From the NCBI RefSeq assembly GCF_005233835.1, contig NZ_SZQA01000015.1, positions 1 through 64,000 of the forward strand: a stretch of DNA of 64,000 nt. Reading direction: 5' to 3'. This DNA is from Herbidospora galbida (GTDB lineage: Bacteria > Actinomycetota > Actinomycetes > Streptosporangiales > Streptosporangiaceae). Below, piece after piece: positions 9,491 through 18,235 of this stretch (position 1 is its first letter; each line of letters begins with the position of its first letter). A program made the position numbers and the translations under genes. A model generated the notes under the pieces. The model was not told the origin of the DNA and did no database searches. It saw nothing but the letters and a program-made list of their open reading frames with translations.

Positions 9491-10487
9491 TCAGCGTCAC
9501 CCCGGGCCGGCCGCCCCGGACGAGCGCCTCGGGAGCCTCATCCAGGGAGACGGTCCGGGTGATCAGCAGTTCGGGCGCCAGCGAGCCGCTCTCGATGAGG
9601 GCGAGCATCTCGGGATAGGCGTGCGCGGGCATGCCGTGGCTGCCCAGGAGCTCCAGCTCCCAGGCGATGACCCGGCCCATCGGGAGCTCGGTGTCGCCGG
9701 GCAGCAGCCCGATCTGCACGTGCCGTCCGCGCCTGCGCAGGCTCGCGATCGAGTTCCGGCAGCTCTCGGCGCTGCCGAAGGCGTCCATCGACAGGTGGAC
9801 GCCGCCGGTGAGGTCGACCAGCCGGTCGACGCGGCCCGGCGGCAGGGTCTCGCTCGCGCCCGCCGCCGCGGCCAGCGCGAGGGCGTCGGGGTGGACGTCG
9901 ACCGCGACCACCCGGGCCCCGGCCGCCGCCGCGATCATCACCGCGGACAGCCCCACCCCGCCGCAGCCGTGCACGGCCACCCATTCGCCGGGCCGGACCC
10001 GCCCCTGGTGGACGACGGCGCGGAACGCGGTCGCGAACCGGCAGCCGAGCGCGGCGGCGGCCCCGAACGACAGGTCGTCCGGCAGCGCGATCAGGTTCAC
10101 CGCCGCGTTCCGGACGACGACGTACTCGGCGTAGGACCCCCAGTGGGAGAAGCCCGGCTGGGTCTGCGCCGGGCAGACCTGGTGGTCGCCCGCCCGGCAC
10201 TCGGCGCACACGCCGCAGGCCAGGATGAAGGGCGCGGTCACCCGGTCGCCCGCCGACCAGCCGGACACCCCCGGTCCGACCTGGGCGATCACGCCCGCGA
10301 ACTCGTGGCCCGGCACGTGGGGGAAGGTCTGGATGTCGGCGTCGTGGCCCTGCCAGCCGTGCCAGTCGCTCCGGCACAGGCCGGTGGCCTCGACCTTCAC
10401 GACCACCTCGCCCGGCCCGGCGACCGGGTCGGGCACCTCGCGGACCGACGGCCGCTGCTTGAAGGCGTCGTACACGACCGCCCTCAT
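9480..10487 (-). CDS. Zinc-dependent alcohol dehydrogenase
   Basis: A 335-residue medium-chain dehydrogenase. Catalytic-zinc ligands are visible ([10 protein letters not shown], then GHEFAGVI), structural-zinc cysteines occur as [15 protein letters not shown], and a Rossmann motif [11 protein letters not shown] binds NAD(P). Substrate unknown. It overlaps the upstream acetyltransferase by 4 bp (ATGA), so the two are co-translated. Confidence 0.88.
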   Translation of the reverse strand: MRAVVYDAFKQRPSVREVPDPVAGPGEVVVKVEATGLCRSDWHGWQGHDADIQTFPHVPGHEFAGVIAQVGPGVSGWSAGDRVTAPFILACGVCAECRAGDHQVCPAQTQPGFSHWGSYAEYVVVRNAAVNLIALPDDLSFGAAAALGCRFATAFRAVVHQGRVRPGEWVAVHGCGGVGLSAVMIAAAAGARVVAVDVHPDALALAAAAGASETLPPGRVDRLVDLTGGVHLSMDAFGSAESCRNSIASLRRRGRHVQIGLLPGDTELPMGRVIAWELELLGSHGMPAHAYPEMLALIESGSLAPELLITRTVSLDEAPEALVRGGRPGVTLISP

Positions 10488-10963
10488 GACAGCGTCCTCT
10501 GGTAGAGGGCGGTGTCGACCCAGCGCCCGAGTTTGAAACCCACGTCCCGCAGCCGCCCGGCCTCCGTGAACCCCTCGGCGACGTGCAGGCCCACCGACGC
10601 GGGCTGCGCGTCGGCGATCACCGCGATCATCTGTCTGGCCCCCGCTTCCCTCGACCGGATCATCAGCTCGCGCAGCAACGCCCGCCCGAGCCCCCGTCCG
10701 GTGTGCTCGGGGGAAATATAGAGGGAATCCTCCACCGTGTGGCGATAAGCCGGTTTCGGCCGGTACGGCCCCGCGTACCCGAATCCCGCCACGACCCCGC
10801 CGACCTCGGCCACCAGGAACGGCAGCCCGGTGCCGGCCTTGGCCGTCCAGGCCTCCGCGTCGAGCCCGGTCTCGTCGAAGGTGATGACGGTGGTGAGCGC
10901 GTAGTGCTCGTAGATGGCGGCGACGGAGGGGAGGTCGTCCGGACGGACGGGACGGATCGTCAT
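10484..10963 (-). CDS. GNAT N-acetyltransferase, phosphinothricin-acetyltransferase-like
   Basis: A 159-residue acetyl-CoA-dependent acetyltransferase. Typical of the PAT/MnaT group: the start [19 protein letters not shown], the acetyl-CoA loop [10 protein letters not shown], and a C-terminal [17 protein letters not shown]. Substrates in the family include phosphinothricin and methionine derivatives; the real one here is unknown. First gene of a two-gene operon with the dehydrogenase. Confidence 0.85.
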   Translation of the reverse strand: MTIRPVRPDDLPSVAAIYEHYALTTVITFDETGLDAEAWTAKAGTGLPFLVAEVGGVVAGFGYAGPYRPKPAYRHTVEDSLYISPEHTGRGLGRALLRELMIRSREAGARQMIAVIADAQPASVGLHVAEGFTEAGRLRDVGFKLGRWVDTALYQRTLS

Positions 10964-10972
10964 GCGGTCAGC

Positions 10973-11263
10973 CTAGGGAAGACGGGCCGCGGTCTCCTTG
11001 GTCAGGTCGGCGACCAGCGGCATGAGGTCGGGCCGGTCGCCCAGCAGTTCGTCGAGGCGGGCCCGCCAGGTGCCGGTCTCGGCGACGGTGAACTCGTCGT
11101 TCTCGACGAGGCGCAGGCGCGTCTCGGCCAGCTTCAGTTGGTACATCACGCCTAAGTGGCGGCCGACCATGTCACTGACCCACCAGTAGGTCTCGGCCGT
11201 CGACGCCTCGACGAGGACACGGGCGGCTTCCCAGGCGACACGCCGGGCGTTCAGGGCCTTCAT
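10973..11263 (-). CDS. Small hypothetical protein
   Basis: A 96-residue, mostly helical protein starting MKALNARRVAWEAARVLVEA. No signal peptide and no recognised family. It ends 9 bp before the acetyltransferase start on the same strand and may be the first gene of that operon. An ATG eight codons upstream (11287) is also possible. Confidence 0.55.
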   Translation of the reverse strand: MKALNARRVAWEAARVLVEASTAETYWWVSDMVGRHLGVMYQLKLAETRLRLVENDEFTVAETGTWRARLDELLGDRPDLMPLVADLTKETAARLP

Positions 11264-11344
11264 AACCGGATCGTAAGCGTCGTGCAAGGCGATTCCGAGA
11301 TGGTGTCACCACAACAGCGGAACACCCCCCGAAGGGAACCAGCC

Positions 11345-11833
11345 GTGCGCCTCCTTGGTGGCCTCGTCGCAGCTCTCGCCGTCGTCCTCGTCCCCTCCGC
11401 CCCCGCCTTCGCCGACAACCCCCCGGTCGCCTCCAAGACCGACCTCGCCCAGCAGGCCCCGGCCAAGAAGTTCGAGCGCTACAGCTCGGGCAAGCGGGCC
11501 TACACCAAGGGCTCCCTCACCGGCGTCGTCACCAACCCCGGCGCCGTCATCGAGAACGCCGACGTCAAGGTCAGCGGCAAGATCAGCGACCTGACCAAGG
11601 GCTCCGGCTGCGGCTACGCGGTCTTCCGGATCACCTACCAGAAGGGCGGCAACCAGCCCTTCACCCACAAGACCTTCCGCGACTGCACCTACAAGACGCC
11701 GGCGTCCTACAGCTTCACGTACAAGAAGGCGACCCTCGTCGAGCTGAAGGTCTGCTCGGAGGCCAAGACCACGAAGGTCTCCGACCAGTGCCTCTACGGC
11801 GGCGTGTGGAAGGTCGTTTACGCCACGATATGA
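11345..11833 (+). CDS. Small secreted protein, unknown function
   Basis: A 162-residue protein with a clear Sec signal peptide (MRLLGGLVAALAVVLVPSAPAFA), then a Lys-rich beta-type domain with five cysteines (CGYAVF, DCTYKT, VCSEAK, DQCLYG). GTG at 11345 was chosen because AAGGGA lies a good distance upstream and the signal peptide then begins normally; ATG at 11300 is in frame but has a poor ribosome site. Family not recognised. Confidence 0.75.
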   Translation: MRLLGGLVAALAVVLVPSAPAFADNPPVASKTDLAQQAPAKKFERYSSGKRAYTKGSLTGVVTNPGAVIENADVKVSGKISDLTKGSGCGYAVFRITYQKGGNQPFTHKTFRDCTYKTPASYSFTYKKATLVELKVCSEAKTTKVSDQCLYGGVWKVVYATI

Positions 11834-11856
11834 CCCGTTAATCCTGAGATGCGAAG

Positions 11857-11877
11857 ATCTACCCTGAATCTGTAGAT
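11857..11877. promoter_or_regulatory. Inverted repeat upstream of the ABC exporter
   Basis: ATCTAC (11857-11862) and GTAGAT (11872-11877), a 6-bp inverted repeat with 9-bp spacer in an AT-richer stretch, 20 bp before the ATG at 11898. Possible operator; the regulator is unknown. Confidence 0.35.
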
Positions 11878-11897
11878 ATTTTGCGCTGGGGACATCG

Positions 11898-13625
11898 ATG
11901 GGTGAACTGGACCACCGCTACCGGGGCGAACATCCGATCAGGACGCTCGCCTACCTCTACCGCGACCACCGCGCATCGCTCCTGATCGCGGTGGTCGCCT
12001 TCGTGTTCAAGCACAGCCCCACGTGGATGCTGCCGCTGGTCACCGCCAACATCATCGACGTCCTGGTCGCCGGGGGACCGGTCGGCGGCATCTGGCTCAA
12101 CGCCGGGGTGCTCTGCCTGCTGCTCACCCTGAACTACCCCTTCCACCTGCTCTACGTACGCCACCTCAGCGGCACCATCCGCAAGGTGAGCACCGGGCTG
12201 CGCTCCTCGCTGTGCGCCCGGATGCAGCAGCTCTCGATCGGCTACCACGCCCGGGTCAGCGCCGGAGTGCTGCAGACCAAGGTCATCCGCGACGTCGAGA
12301 GCGTCGAGACGATGTCGCAGCAGGCCGGCGACATCGGCCTGTCGGCGATCGTGATGCTGGCGGGCGGGGTGACCGTCATCGCGGTCAAGGCGCCGCAGGC
12401 CCTGCCCGTCTTCCTGGTCGTCGTCCCGGCCGCCGCGATCCTGGTCATGAAGATGCGCGACCGCATGCGGACCGACAACGAGAGCTTCCGCCTCGAAGTC
12501 GAGCGCCTGTCCTCCCGGGTGACCGAGATGACGCACCTCATCCCGATCACCCGCGCCCACGGGCTGGAGAAGGACGCCCTGCACCGCGTCGACGGCACCC
12601 TGCGCAACGTCCTGCGCACCGGGCTGCGGCTCGACCTCGTCAACGGCAGGTTCGGCTCGCTCGCCTGGATCCTGCTCAACACGCTCGGCGTGGTCTGCCT
12701 GGCGGGGGCGGCGCTGGTGTCGTACTACCGCGTGTTCGCCCTGACTCCCGGCGACGTCGTCATGCTCAGCACCTTCTTCACCACCCTGACCACCGCGGTC
12801 ACCTCGCTGATGAGCCTGACCCCGATCATCAGCAAGGGCCTGGAGTCGGTCCGCTCGATCGGCGAGGTCCTGCAGGCCCCCGACCTGGAGCACAACGACG
12901 GCAAGGCCGAGGTCACCGGCGTGACCGGCCGCCTGGACTTCCAGGACGTCGCCTTCACCTACGGCGTCAAGGACCTCTCTCTGTCGGTACGCCCCGGCGA
13001 GACCGTGGCCCTCGTCGGCGCCTCCGGCGCGGGCAAGTCCACCGTCCTCAACCTCGTCATCGGCTTCCTGCGCCCGACGAAGGGCCGCATCCTGCTCGAC
13101 GGCGTCGACATGGAGACCCTCGACCTGCGCACCTACCGGAGGTTCGTGTCGGTCGTCCCGCAGGAGTCGATCCTGTTCGAGGGCAGCGTCAGGGAGAACG
13201 TCACCTACGGCCTGCCCGACGTCCCCGACGAGGTGGTCCGGCGCGCCCTGGAGGACGCCAACGCCGCCGAGTTCGTCGACCGGCTCCCCGACGGCTGGGA
13301 CACCGTGGTCGGCGAGCGCGGCGCCCGCCTGTCGGGCGGCCAGAAGCAGCGCCTGGCCATCGCCCGCGCCTTGATCAGGGACCCCCGCATCCTGATCCTC
13401 GACGAGGCCACCTCGGCCCTCGACACCCGCTCGGAGAAGCTGATCCAGCAGGCCATGGCCCGCCTGGTGACCGGCCGGACGGTCCTGGTGGTGGCCCACC
13501 GGCTGTCCACGATCCGGACCGCGGACCGCATCGTGGTCATGGAGCACGGCCGCGTCACCGAGACCGGTTCCCACGACGAGCTGGTCCGGGCCGGCGGGGC
13601 CTATGCCCTGCTCCAGTCGGCCTGA
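11898..13625 (+). CDS. ABC exporter, fused permease and ATPase
   Basis: A 575-residue half-transporter of the type-IV exporter fold. The N-terminal membrane domain covers about residues 1-320; the ATPase domain has Walker A GASGAGKST, signature LSGGQKQR, Walker B ILILDEAT and the switch His in VVAHRLST. It must act as a homodimer because no partner is next to it. Cargo unknown. GGGGA 7 nt before the ATG is the likely ribosome site, and a short inverted repeat lies in the leader. Confidence 0.92.
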   Translation: MGELDHRYRGEHPIRTLAYLYRDHRASLLIAVVAFVFKHSPTWMLPLVTANIIDVLVAGGPVGGIWLNAGVLCLLLTLNYPFHLLYVRHLSGTIRKVSTGLRSSLCARMQQLSIGYHARVSAGVLQTKVIRDVESVETMSQQAGDIGLSAIVMLAGGVTVIAVKAPQALPVFLVVVPAAAILVMKMRDRMRTDNESFRLEVERLSSRVTEMTHLIPITRAHGLEKDALHRVDGTLRNVLRTGLRLDLVNGRFGSLAWILLNTLGVVCLAGAALVSYYRVFALTPGDVVMLSTFFTTLTTAVTSLMSLTPIISKGLESVRSIGEVLQAPDLEHNDGKAEVTGVTGRLDFQDVAFTYGVKDLSLSVRPGETVALVGASGAGKSTVLNLVIGFLRPTKGRILLDGVDMETLDLRTYRRFVSVVPQESILFEGSVRENVTYGLPDVPDEVVRRALEDANAAEFVDRLPDGWDTVVGERGARLSGGQKQRLAIARALIRDPRILILDEATSALDTRSEKLIQQAMARLVTGRTVLVVAHRLSTIRTADRIVVMEHGRVTETGSHDELVRAGGAYALLQSA

Positions 13626-13718
13626 CACGGGTCCGTCCCGTATCTCGCTTGCAAGGATTCTGCAGGCGCCCCGGTGCATAAGGGAGGGCAACACCCGCGC
13701 CCTCCTGGAGCACCACCG

Positions 13719-14318
13719 ATGATCCTGCGTACCCTCACGGCCGCTGCCCTCGTGCTCGGCGCCACGGCCGCACCCGCCTCCGCCGCCCCGCAGCTCTGCC
13801 GTGAGGGCTTCGTCTTCCGGGCCGCCCGCCCCGCCGACAAGGTCTGCGTGACCCCGGCGACGCGGGCCCGCACCCTGGCCGACAACGCCCTCAAGGCCAC
13901 CCGCTGGGCCGACGAGACGCACGCCTGCGTCGAGGGCTACGTCTGGCGCGAGGCCTTCCACGAGGACGACGTCTGCGTCATCCCCTCGGTCCGCGCCCAG
14001 GCCAGGTCCGACAACGCGGCGGCCGACTCCCGCCGCATGCTCGCGAAGCTGTGGATCACCACCGAGGGCCACGTGGTCAAGCTGAACGGCTCCCACTACA
14101 ACGTCGGCCAGGTCAAGCTCTACGTCCGCCGCTCCGAGGGCGACCTGGTCTGGAGCGGCGTGATCGCCGCCGCCGAGTTCCCCGGCTACCCGGGCGGGAG
14201 CTGGGGCAAGAAGACCGGCCTGCCCCACTGCTCCGGCGCCCCCAACGCCTACGCCCGCGCCCAGGACGTCGCCTCGGGCCGCTGGTCGGCGAAGGCCCCG
14301 CTGCGCGTCGGCTGCTGA
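13719..14318 (+). CDS. Secreted protein with duplicated Cys-containing repeat
   Basis: A 199-residue protein with a Sec signal peptide (MILRTLTAAALVLGATAAPASA). The mature N-terminus has two tandem copies of a ~40-residue unit of the form C-x2-G-(F/Y)-V-(F/W)-R-x-A...D-x-VCV-x-P-x2-RA...DNA, first CREGFVFRAARPADKVCVTP, then CVEGYVWREAFHEDDVCVIP. This unit occurs in many secreted actinomycete proteins. The C-terminal ~80 residues (KLYVRRSEGDLVWSG...) form a separate beta-rich domain. CTGGAG lies 8 nt before the ATG. Function unknown. Confidence 0.8.
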   Translation: MILRTLTAAALVLGATAAPASAAPQLCREGFVFRAARPADKVCVTPATRARTLADNALKATRWADETHACVEGYVWREAFHEDDVCVIPSVRAQARSDNAAADSRRMLAKLWITTEGHVVKLNGSHYNVGQVKLYVRRSEGDLVWSGVIAAAEFPGYPGGSWGKKTGLPHCSGAPNAYARAQDVASGRWSAKAPLRVGC

Positions 14319-14381
14319 GAGCCGCAGGGGGCCGACTCCACCGACGTTCGATCGGCCTTCGCCGGGGTAGCACGGCGGCCC

Positions 14382-15140
14382 ATGACGGAGATGCGCCGAT
14401 GGCTGCTGGGACCCGACGGCGCCCTGGGCGCCCGGCTGACCGCCGCGACCCTGGCGGCCGCGATCCTGATGGTCCCGTTCATGTTGCTGCTGGTCCTCGT
14501 GAAGAGCGCCTTCACGCCCCTGAACCGGTTCGACCAGGGGGTGGCCGCCGATCTGCACTCCTACGCGCTGAGCAACCCCGGCTTCGCGCGGGCGATGGAG
14601 TTCATCACGAACGCGCTCGCGCCCGAGACCTGGCGGGTGCTGGTCGGCGCCGCGGCCGTCTACACGCTGCTGCGCGGCGCGCCCCGGCTGGCCATCTGGG
14701 CGATCACGACCGTGGCCGCCGGCGGCCTGATCGGGCTGGCCGTGAAGATCGCCGTGGAGCGGGCCCGGCCGATGCTGCCCGACCCGGTCTCGTGGGCGCC
14801 CGGCTGGTCGTTCCCCTCGGGTCACGCCCTCAACGCCGCCCTGGGGGCGGTCACGCTGGTCCTGCTGCTGCTCCCCGTGCTGCACGGGGTCTGGCGGGCG
14901 GTCGCCTGGACGCTGGCCGCGCTGGCGTCGGTGACGGTCGCCTTCACCCGGGTCGCCCTCGGGGTGCACTGGGTCAGCGACGTCGTGGCCGGGCTGATCC
15001 TGGCGCTGGCGGTGGTCGCCGCGACGGCCGCCGGATTCGAGGCCTGGCGGCGGCGGATGGGCCGGCGGCCGGTCGAACCCTACATCGAGGGGGTCGAGCC
15101 GGAGATGGCCGCCCCGAAGGCCACGGGAGAGCCCCGATGA
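14382..15140 (+). CDS. PAP2-family membrane phosphatase, first of a pair
   Basis: A 252-residue six-helix membrane phosphatase of the type-2 phosphatidic acid phosphatase family. All three motifs are present: KIAVERARP (122-130), PSGH (145-148) and R190...H196 within FTRVALGVHWVSDVVAG. Likely substrate: a lipid phosphate or undecaprenyl pyrophosphate. It overlaps the next PAP2 gene by 4 bp. Confidence 0.9.
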   Translation: MTEMRRWLLGPDGALGARLTAATLAAAILMVPFMLLLVLVKSAFTPLNRFDQGVAADLHSYALSNPGFARAMEFITNALAPETWRVLVGAAAVYTLLRGAPRLAIWAITTVAAGGLIGLAVKIAVERARPMLPDPVSWAPGWSFPSGHALNAALGAVTLVLLLLPVLHGVWRAVAWTLAALASVTVAFTRVALGVHWVSDVVAGLILALAVVAATAAGFEAWRRRMGRRPVEPYIEGVEPEMAAPKATGEPR

Positions 15141-15892
15141 ACCAGATTGGAGCCCCAATGGTGACGACCAGCCCTCCGAAGAGCCCGGAACGCGCGCACG
15201 AGCGCCCGTGGCGGCGGGTCGACCTCAAAGAGGTCGGGCGGCGGGTGCTGCTGCCGCTGTTCGCCCTGCTGATCGCCACACTCGGCACGGGCCTGCTGCT
15301 CGTGCGGGTGCTGGGCGACAGCTGGCTGATCGCCCGCGACGAGGAGGTCAGCCGGGAGGTCGCGGGGGAGCGGTCGCCGTTCTGGAACGGGGTCACCGAC
15401 GTCGTGTCGTCGTTCTCGGACACGCCGGTGATCGTCGTCGCCACCGCGATCTTCGCGATCGGCTTCCGGATCGCCTACAAGCGCTGGCGCGAGTCGGTGT
15501 TCCTGATCTTCGCCGTGTGGTCGCAGTCGCTGATCTTCCTGGCGTCCACGGTCGTGTCGCAGCGGCCCCGGCCCGAGGTCGCCCACCTCGACCCGGCGCC
15601 GCCCACGTCGAGCTGGCCCTCCGGGCACACCAGCGCCGGGGTCGCGTTCTACTTCGGGGTCGCCGCCGTGCTCACCCTGCACATGCACCGGCACGCGATT
15701 CTGCGGTGGCTGCTGCTCGCCATCGGCCTGGCCATCCCGCTCGCCATCGCCGGATCACGGCTCTACCGGGGCATGCACCACCTGACCGACGTCAGCTGGG
15801 GCTTCATGCTCGGCGCGGCCTGCGTGGCGATCCTCGCCGGGGGCGCCCTCTATCGCCCCGCCCTGAAGGCCAGTGGCCGGGTCTCCACCTGA
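15137..15892 (+). CDS. PAP2-family membrane phosphatase, second of a pair
   Basis: A 251-residue relative of the preceding protein, with QRPRPEV, SWPSGHTSAG and GSRLYRGMHHLTDV carrying the phosphatase residues. Translationally coupled to the first copy (ATGA overlap). The two differ clearly in sequence, so this is an old duplication or a pair with different substrates. An in-frame ATG at 15158 is an alternative start. The 3' end overlaps the convergent gene by 43 bp. Confidence 0.88.
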   Translation: MNQIGAPMVTTSPPKSPERAHERPWRRVDLKEVGRRVLLPLFALLIATLGTGLLLVRVLGDSWLIARDEEVSREVAGERSPFWNGVTDVVSSFSDTPVIVVATAIFAIGFRIAYKRWRESVFLIFAVWSQSLIFLASTVVSQRPRPEVAHLDPAPPTSSWPSGHTSAGVAFYFGVAAVLTLHMHRHAILRWLLLAIGLAIPLAIAGSRLYRGMHHLTDVSWGFMLGAACVAILAGGALYRPALKASGRVST

Positions 15893-16437
15893 TCGTCGCC
15901 GACCATGGCCCTGACCTCGCCGATGGCGGTGGTCAACAGGTCGCGCAGGATCAGGTCGGGATCGTCGACGCAGGCCTGTGAGACGCCGCGTACGGCCAGC
16001 TGGACCGTGTTCGGCGCCGCGTAGCGGCGGAAGCCGCGGCGGGACACCTTGACCCCGCTGCGGAAGCCGTAGGCCCATCGGGCGGCGTCGGGCACGAGGT
16101 CGAGCGCCTCCTGGCTGGCCGGTTCGAGGCCGGGTTCCCGGCCTTCGAGGTCGGCCAGGACGTGCTCGGCCGCCAGCACCGAGACCGCGAGGGCCAGTTG
16201 CCGTTCGGCCGCGACCACCGGCAGCGCCGTCGTGGCCGCGGTCAGCGCGATCCGGACGTCGGCCCGTGGATCGTTCGTGGTGAGTCCGATCACCGACGGG
16301 ATCAGCGGCGCGAGCCGCTGCCGGTTGGTGTCGGTCGTGTAGTCGTTGACAAGCCGCGCCATCGCCGCCAGCAGCGGGTGGGTGCAGGCCGGGTGATCGC
16401 TCCAGCGCTCACCGGCCAGGTAGGACGCGAACTCCAT
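15850..16437 (-). CDS. Hypothetical protein
   Basis: A 195-residue soluble, largely helical protein (MEFASYLAGERWSDHPACTHPLLAAMARLVND...). The repeated His/Pro-containing start and helix pattern resemble uncharacterised actinobacterial proteins, but no domain is recognised. Start at 16437 is supported by AGGGTG upstream. The end overlaps the PAP2 gene on the other strand. Confidence 0.7.
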   Translation of the reverse strand: MEFASYLAGERWSDHPACTHPLLAAMARLVNDYTTDTNRQRLAPLIPSVIGLTTNDPRADVRIALTAATTALPVVAAERQLALAVSVLAAEHVLADLEGREPGLEPASQEALDLVPDAARWAYGFRSGVKVSRRGFRRYAAPNTVQLAVRGVSQACVDDPDLILRDLLTTAIGEVRAMVGDDQVETRPLAFRAGR

Positions 16438-16617
16438 GAAACACGCACCCTTGCGCGGGTTGCGGTGCTTGCCTCGGGACAGCAGCGGGACCGCCGCCGG
16501 AAGGTGACCTTGCACAGCCGCTCCATGCGATTTCGCCCAGGATGTCACTTTCCATAGTGCGCCTGGATCACGCGGATCGGAAGGCCCCCCTCCGATGGCG
16601 GCCCCTTTCAGCGGATG

Positions 16618-16860
16618 TCAGCCCCCGCTCTTGCGGCGAAACGAACGTTTGCCGCCGGCGGCCTCGTGTGTGCCGTGGATCTTCGACGACCCCCGGGCAC
16701 CCTTCCCGTTGCGGTCGGACTGCGCCTGGCGCTTACGGTCGAGAGCCTCGCGGAACTTCCGCTTGAGCTCGTCTTCCGCGCTCGCCTCGTCGGCGACCCC
16801 GTCGATCGACTCGTCGGTCGGCTCCGCCTCGACGGCGGAATCGGGTGTGCTGTCAGACAT
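16618..16860 (-). CDS. DUF5302-family small protein
   Basis: An 80-residue charged protein: acidic N-terminal half, then LKRKFREALDRKRQAQSD and a basic tail ending KRSFRRKSGG. This matches the small actinobacterial DUF5302 family of unknown function. A strong ribosome site AGGAGG precedes the ATG. Confidence 0.8.
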   Translation of the reverse strand: MSDSTPDSAVEAEPTDESIDGVADEASAEDELKRKFREALDRKRQAQSDRNGKGARGSSKIHGTHEAAGGKRSFRRKSGG

Positions 16861-16930
16861 CGGACCTCCTGGGCTGTCACTTTACCGCCCCCGTTCACGC
16901 GGTAAGGTCCAGCCGGAAAGGGGGCGTTTC

Positions 16931-17563
16931 ATGCTGGGATCGGTGCTTCCTCCGGGCGTCGTGTGGCACGAGAGCTTCGGCGACCCGCCCGGCGTGCGGC
17001 CCCTCCCCGAGGAGGAGTCTCTGGTCGCCCGGGCCGTGCCGCGCCGCCGGGCCGAGTTCGCCACCGCCCGCTGGTGCGCCCGCCAGGCCCTGTCGTCCTT
17101 CGGGCACGCCGACACGCCGATCCTCTCCGGCCCCAAGCGCGAACCCCTGTGGCCCAAGGGGATCGTGGGCAGCATGACCCACTGCGACGGCTACCGGGCC
17201 GCCGCCGTGGCCTCCGACGACGTCGTGGTCTCGATCGGCATCGACGCCGAGCCCGACCAGCCCGTGCCCGACGGCGTGCTGGGCGCGGTCGCCTCGCCCG
17301 AGGAGCAGATGGCGGTCGGGCGGCTGCTGGCCGACCGCCCGGTGGTGGCGTGGGACCGGCTGCTGTTCTCCGCCAAGGAGTCGGTGTACAAGGCGTGGTT
17401 CCCGATCACCGGGCGCTGGCTGGGGTTCGAAGACGCCCACGTGGCTTTCGGGGACGGTGTGTTCAGCGCCCGGATCCTCGTCGACTCGCCGTTACCGGTG
17501 TTCCGGGGCCGCTGGGCGGCCGAGGGCGGGCTCGTCGTCACCTCCGTGGTCGTGCAGGCGTAA
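16931..17563 (+). CDS. 4'-phosphopantetheinyl transferase (Sfp-type)
   Basis: A 210-residue enzyme that transfers phosphopantetheine from CoA to carrier proteins of polyketide, peptide or siderophore assembly lines. Signature residues are present: SIGIDAEPDQP (Mg-binding Asp/Glu) and LFSAKESVYKAW (W/F-x3-KES-x3-K). The N-terminal half contains the CoA-binding MTHCDGY sequence. The ATG follows a GGGGCG leader. No biosynthetic cluster lies next to it, so it probably serves carrier proteins encoded elsewhere. Confidence 0.92.
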   Translation: MLGSVLPPGVVWHESFGDPPGVRPLPEEESLVARAVPRRRAEFATARWCARQALSSFGHADTPILSGPKREPLWPKGIVGSMTHCDGYRAAAVASDDVVVSIGIDAEPDQPVPDGVLGAVASPEEQMAVGRLLADRPVVAWDRLLFSAKESVYKAWFPITGRWLGFEDAHVAFGDGVFSARILVDSPLPVFRGRWAAEGGLVVTSVVVQA

Positions 17564-17573
17564 TGTCGGTTAT

Positions 17574-18221
17574 GTGCGCGTGATCGTGTTCGGGGCCACC
17601 GGAATGGTGGGCCAGGGGGTCCTGCGGGAATGCCTGCGGGCCCCTGACGTGTCCGAGGTGCTCGTCGTCGGGCGCACGCCCAGCGGCGTCACCGACCCCA
17701 AACTCACCGAAGTGATCGCCGACGTGTCGCGACCGGCCGGATACGCGGCGTTCCTGCAGGGCTTCGACGCCTGCTTCTTCTGCGTCGGGGTCAGTTCGTC
17801 CGGCCTGAAGGAGGCCGACTACCGGCAGGTGACGTACACGATGACCATGGACGTGGCCCGGACGCTGCGGCGCGACGTGACGTTCGTGTACGTCTCCAGC
17901 CAGGGCGCCGACGCCGAGGGGCGCCGGATGTGGGCGCGGGTGAAGGGCGAGACCGAGAACGCGCTGTTCGAGCGGTTCGACCGGGCCTTCGCGCTGCGCC
18001 CCGGCGTCATCAGGGCCCTGCACGGCGCGGCCAGCAAGACCCGGGCCTACCGGGTGCTGTACATGATCGGCACGCCGATCTGGCCGGTCCTGTCCCGGCT
18101 GTTCCCGCGGATGGTGACCACCACCGAGGCGATCGGCCAGGCCATGCTCACTCTGGCGCGCGGAGAAAAAGCCCCGAAAATCCTGTATGCGACCGGTATC
18201 AACCGGCTCGCCCGGATGTGA
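17574..18221 (+). CDS. NAD(P)-binding epimerase-like protein (atypical short SDR)
   Basis: A 215-residue Rossmann protein with VFGATGMVGQGVLREC at the N-terminus, the dinucleotide-binding loop of NmrA/oxidoreductase-HTATIP2-like proteins. No YxxxK catalytic pair is evident, so it may bind but not reduce. GTG at 17574 is used; a TAATGT -10-like box overlapping the previous stop codon sits 7 nt upstream, suggesting a leaderless transcript. Confidence 0.8.
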   Translation: MRVIVFGATGMVGQGVLRECLRAPDVSEVLVVGRTPSGVTDPKLTEVIADVSRPAGYAAFLQGFDACFFCVGVSSSGLKEADYRQVTYTMTMDVARTLRRDVTFVYVSSQGADAEGRRMWARVKGETENALFERFDRAFALRPGVIRALHGAASKTRAYRVLYMIGTPIWPVLSRLFPRMVTTTEAIGQAMLTLARGEKAPKILYATGINRLARM

Positions 18222-18235
18222 AAGGCTTCCGTGCC

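Noticed and set aside
11859-15158. Very long minus-strand open frame (about 1100 codons) opposite the ABC exporter and PAP2 genes
   Set aside because: Low-complexity Gly/Arg/Asp/Gln-rich product, the usual antisense shadow of high-GC codons; the plus-strand genes have clear families and motifs.
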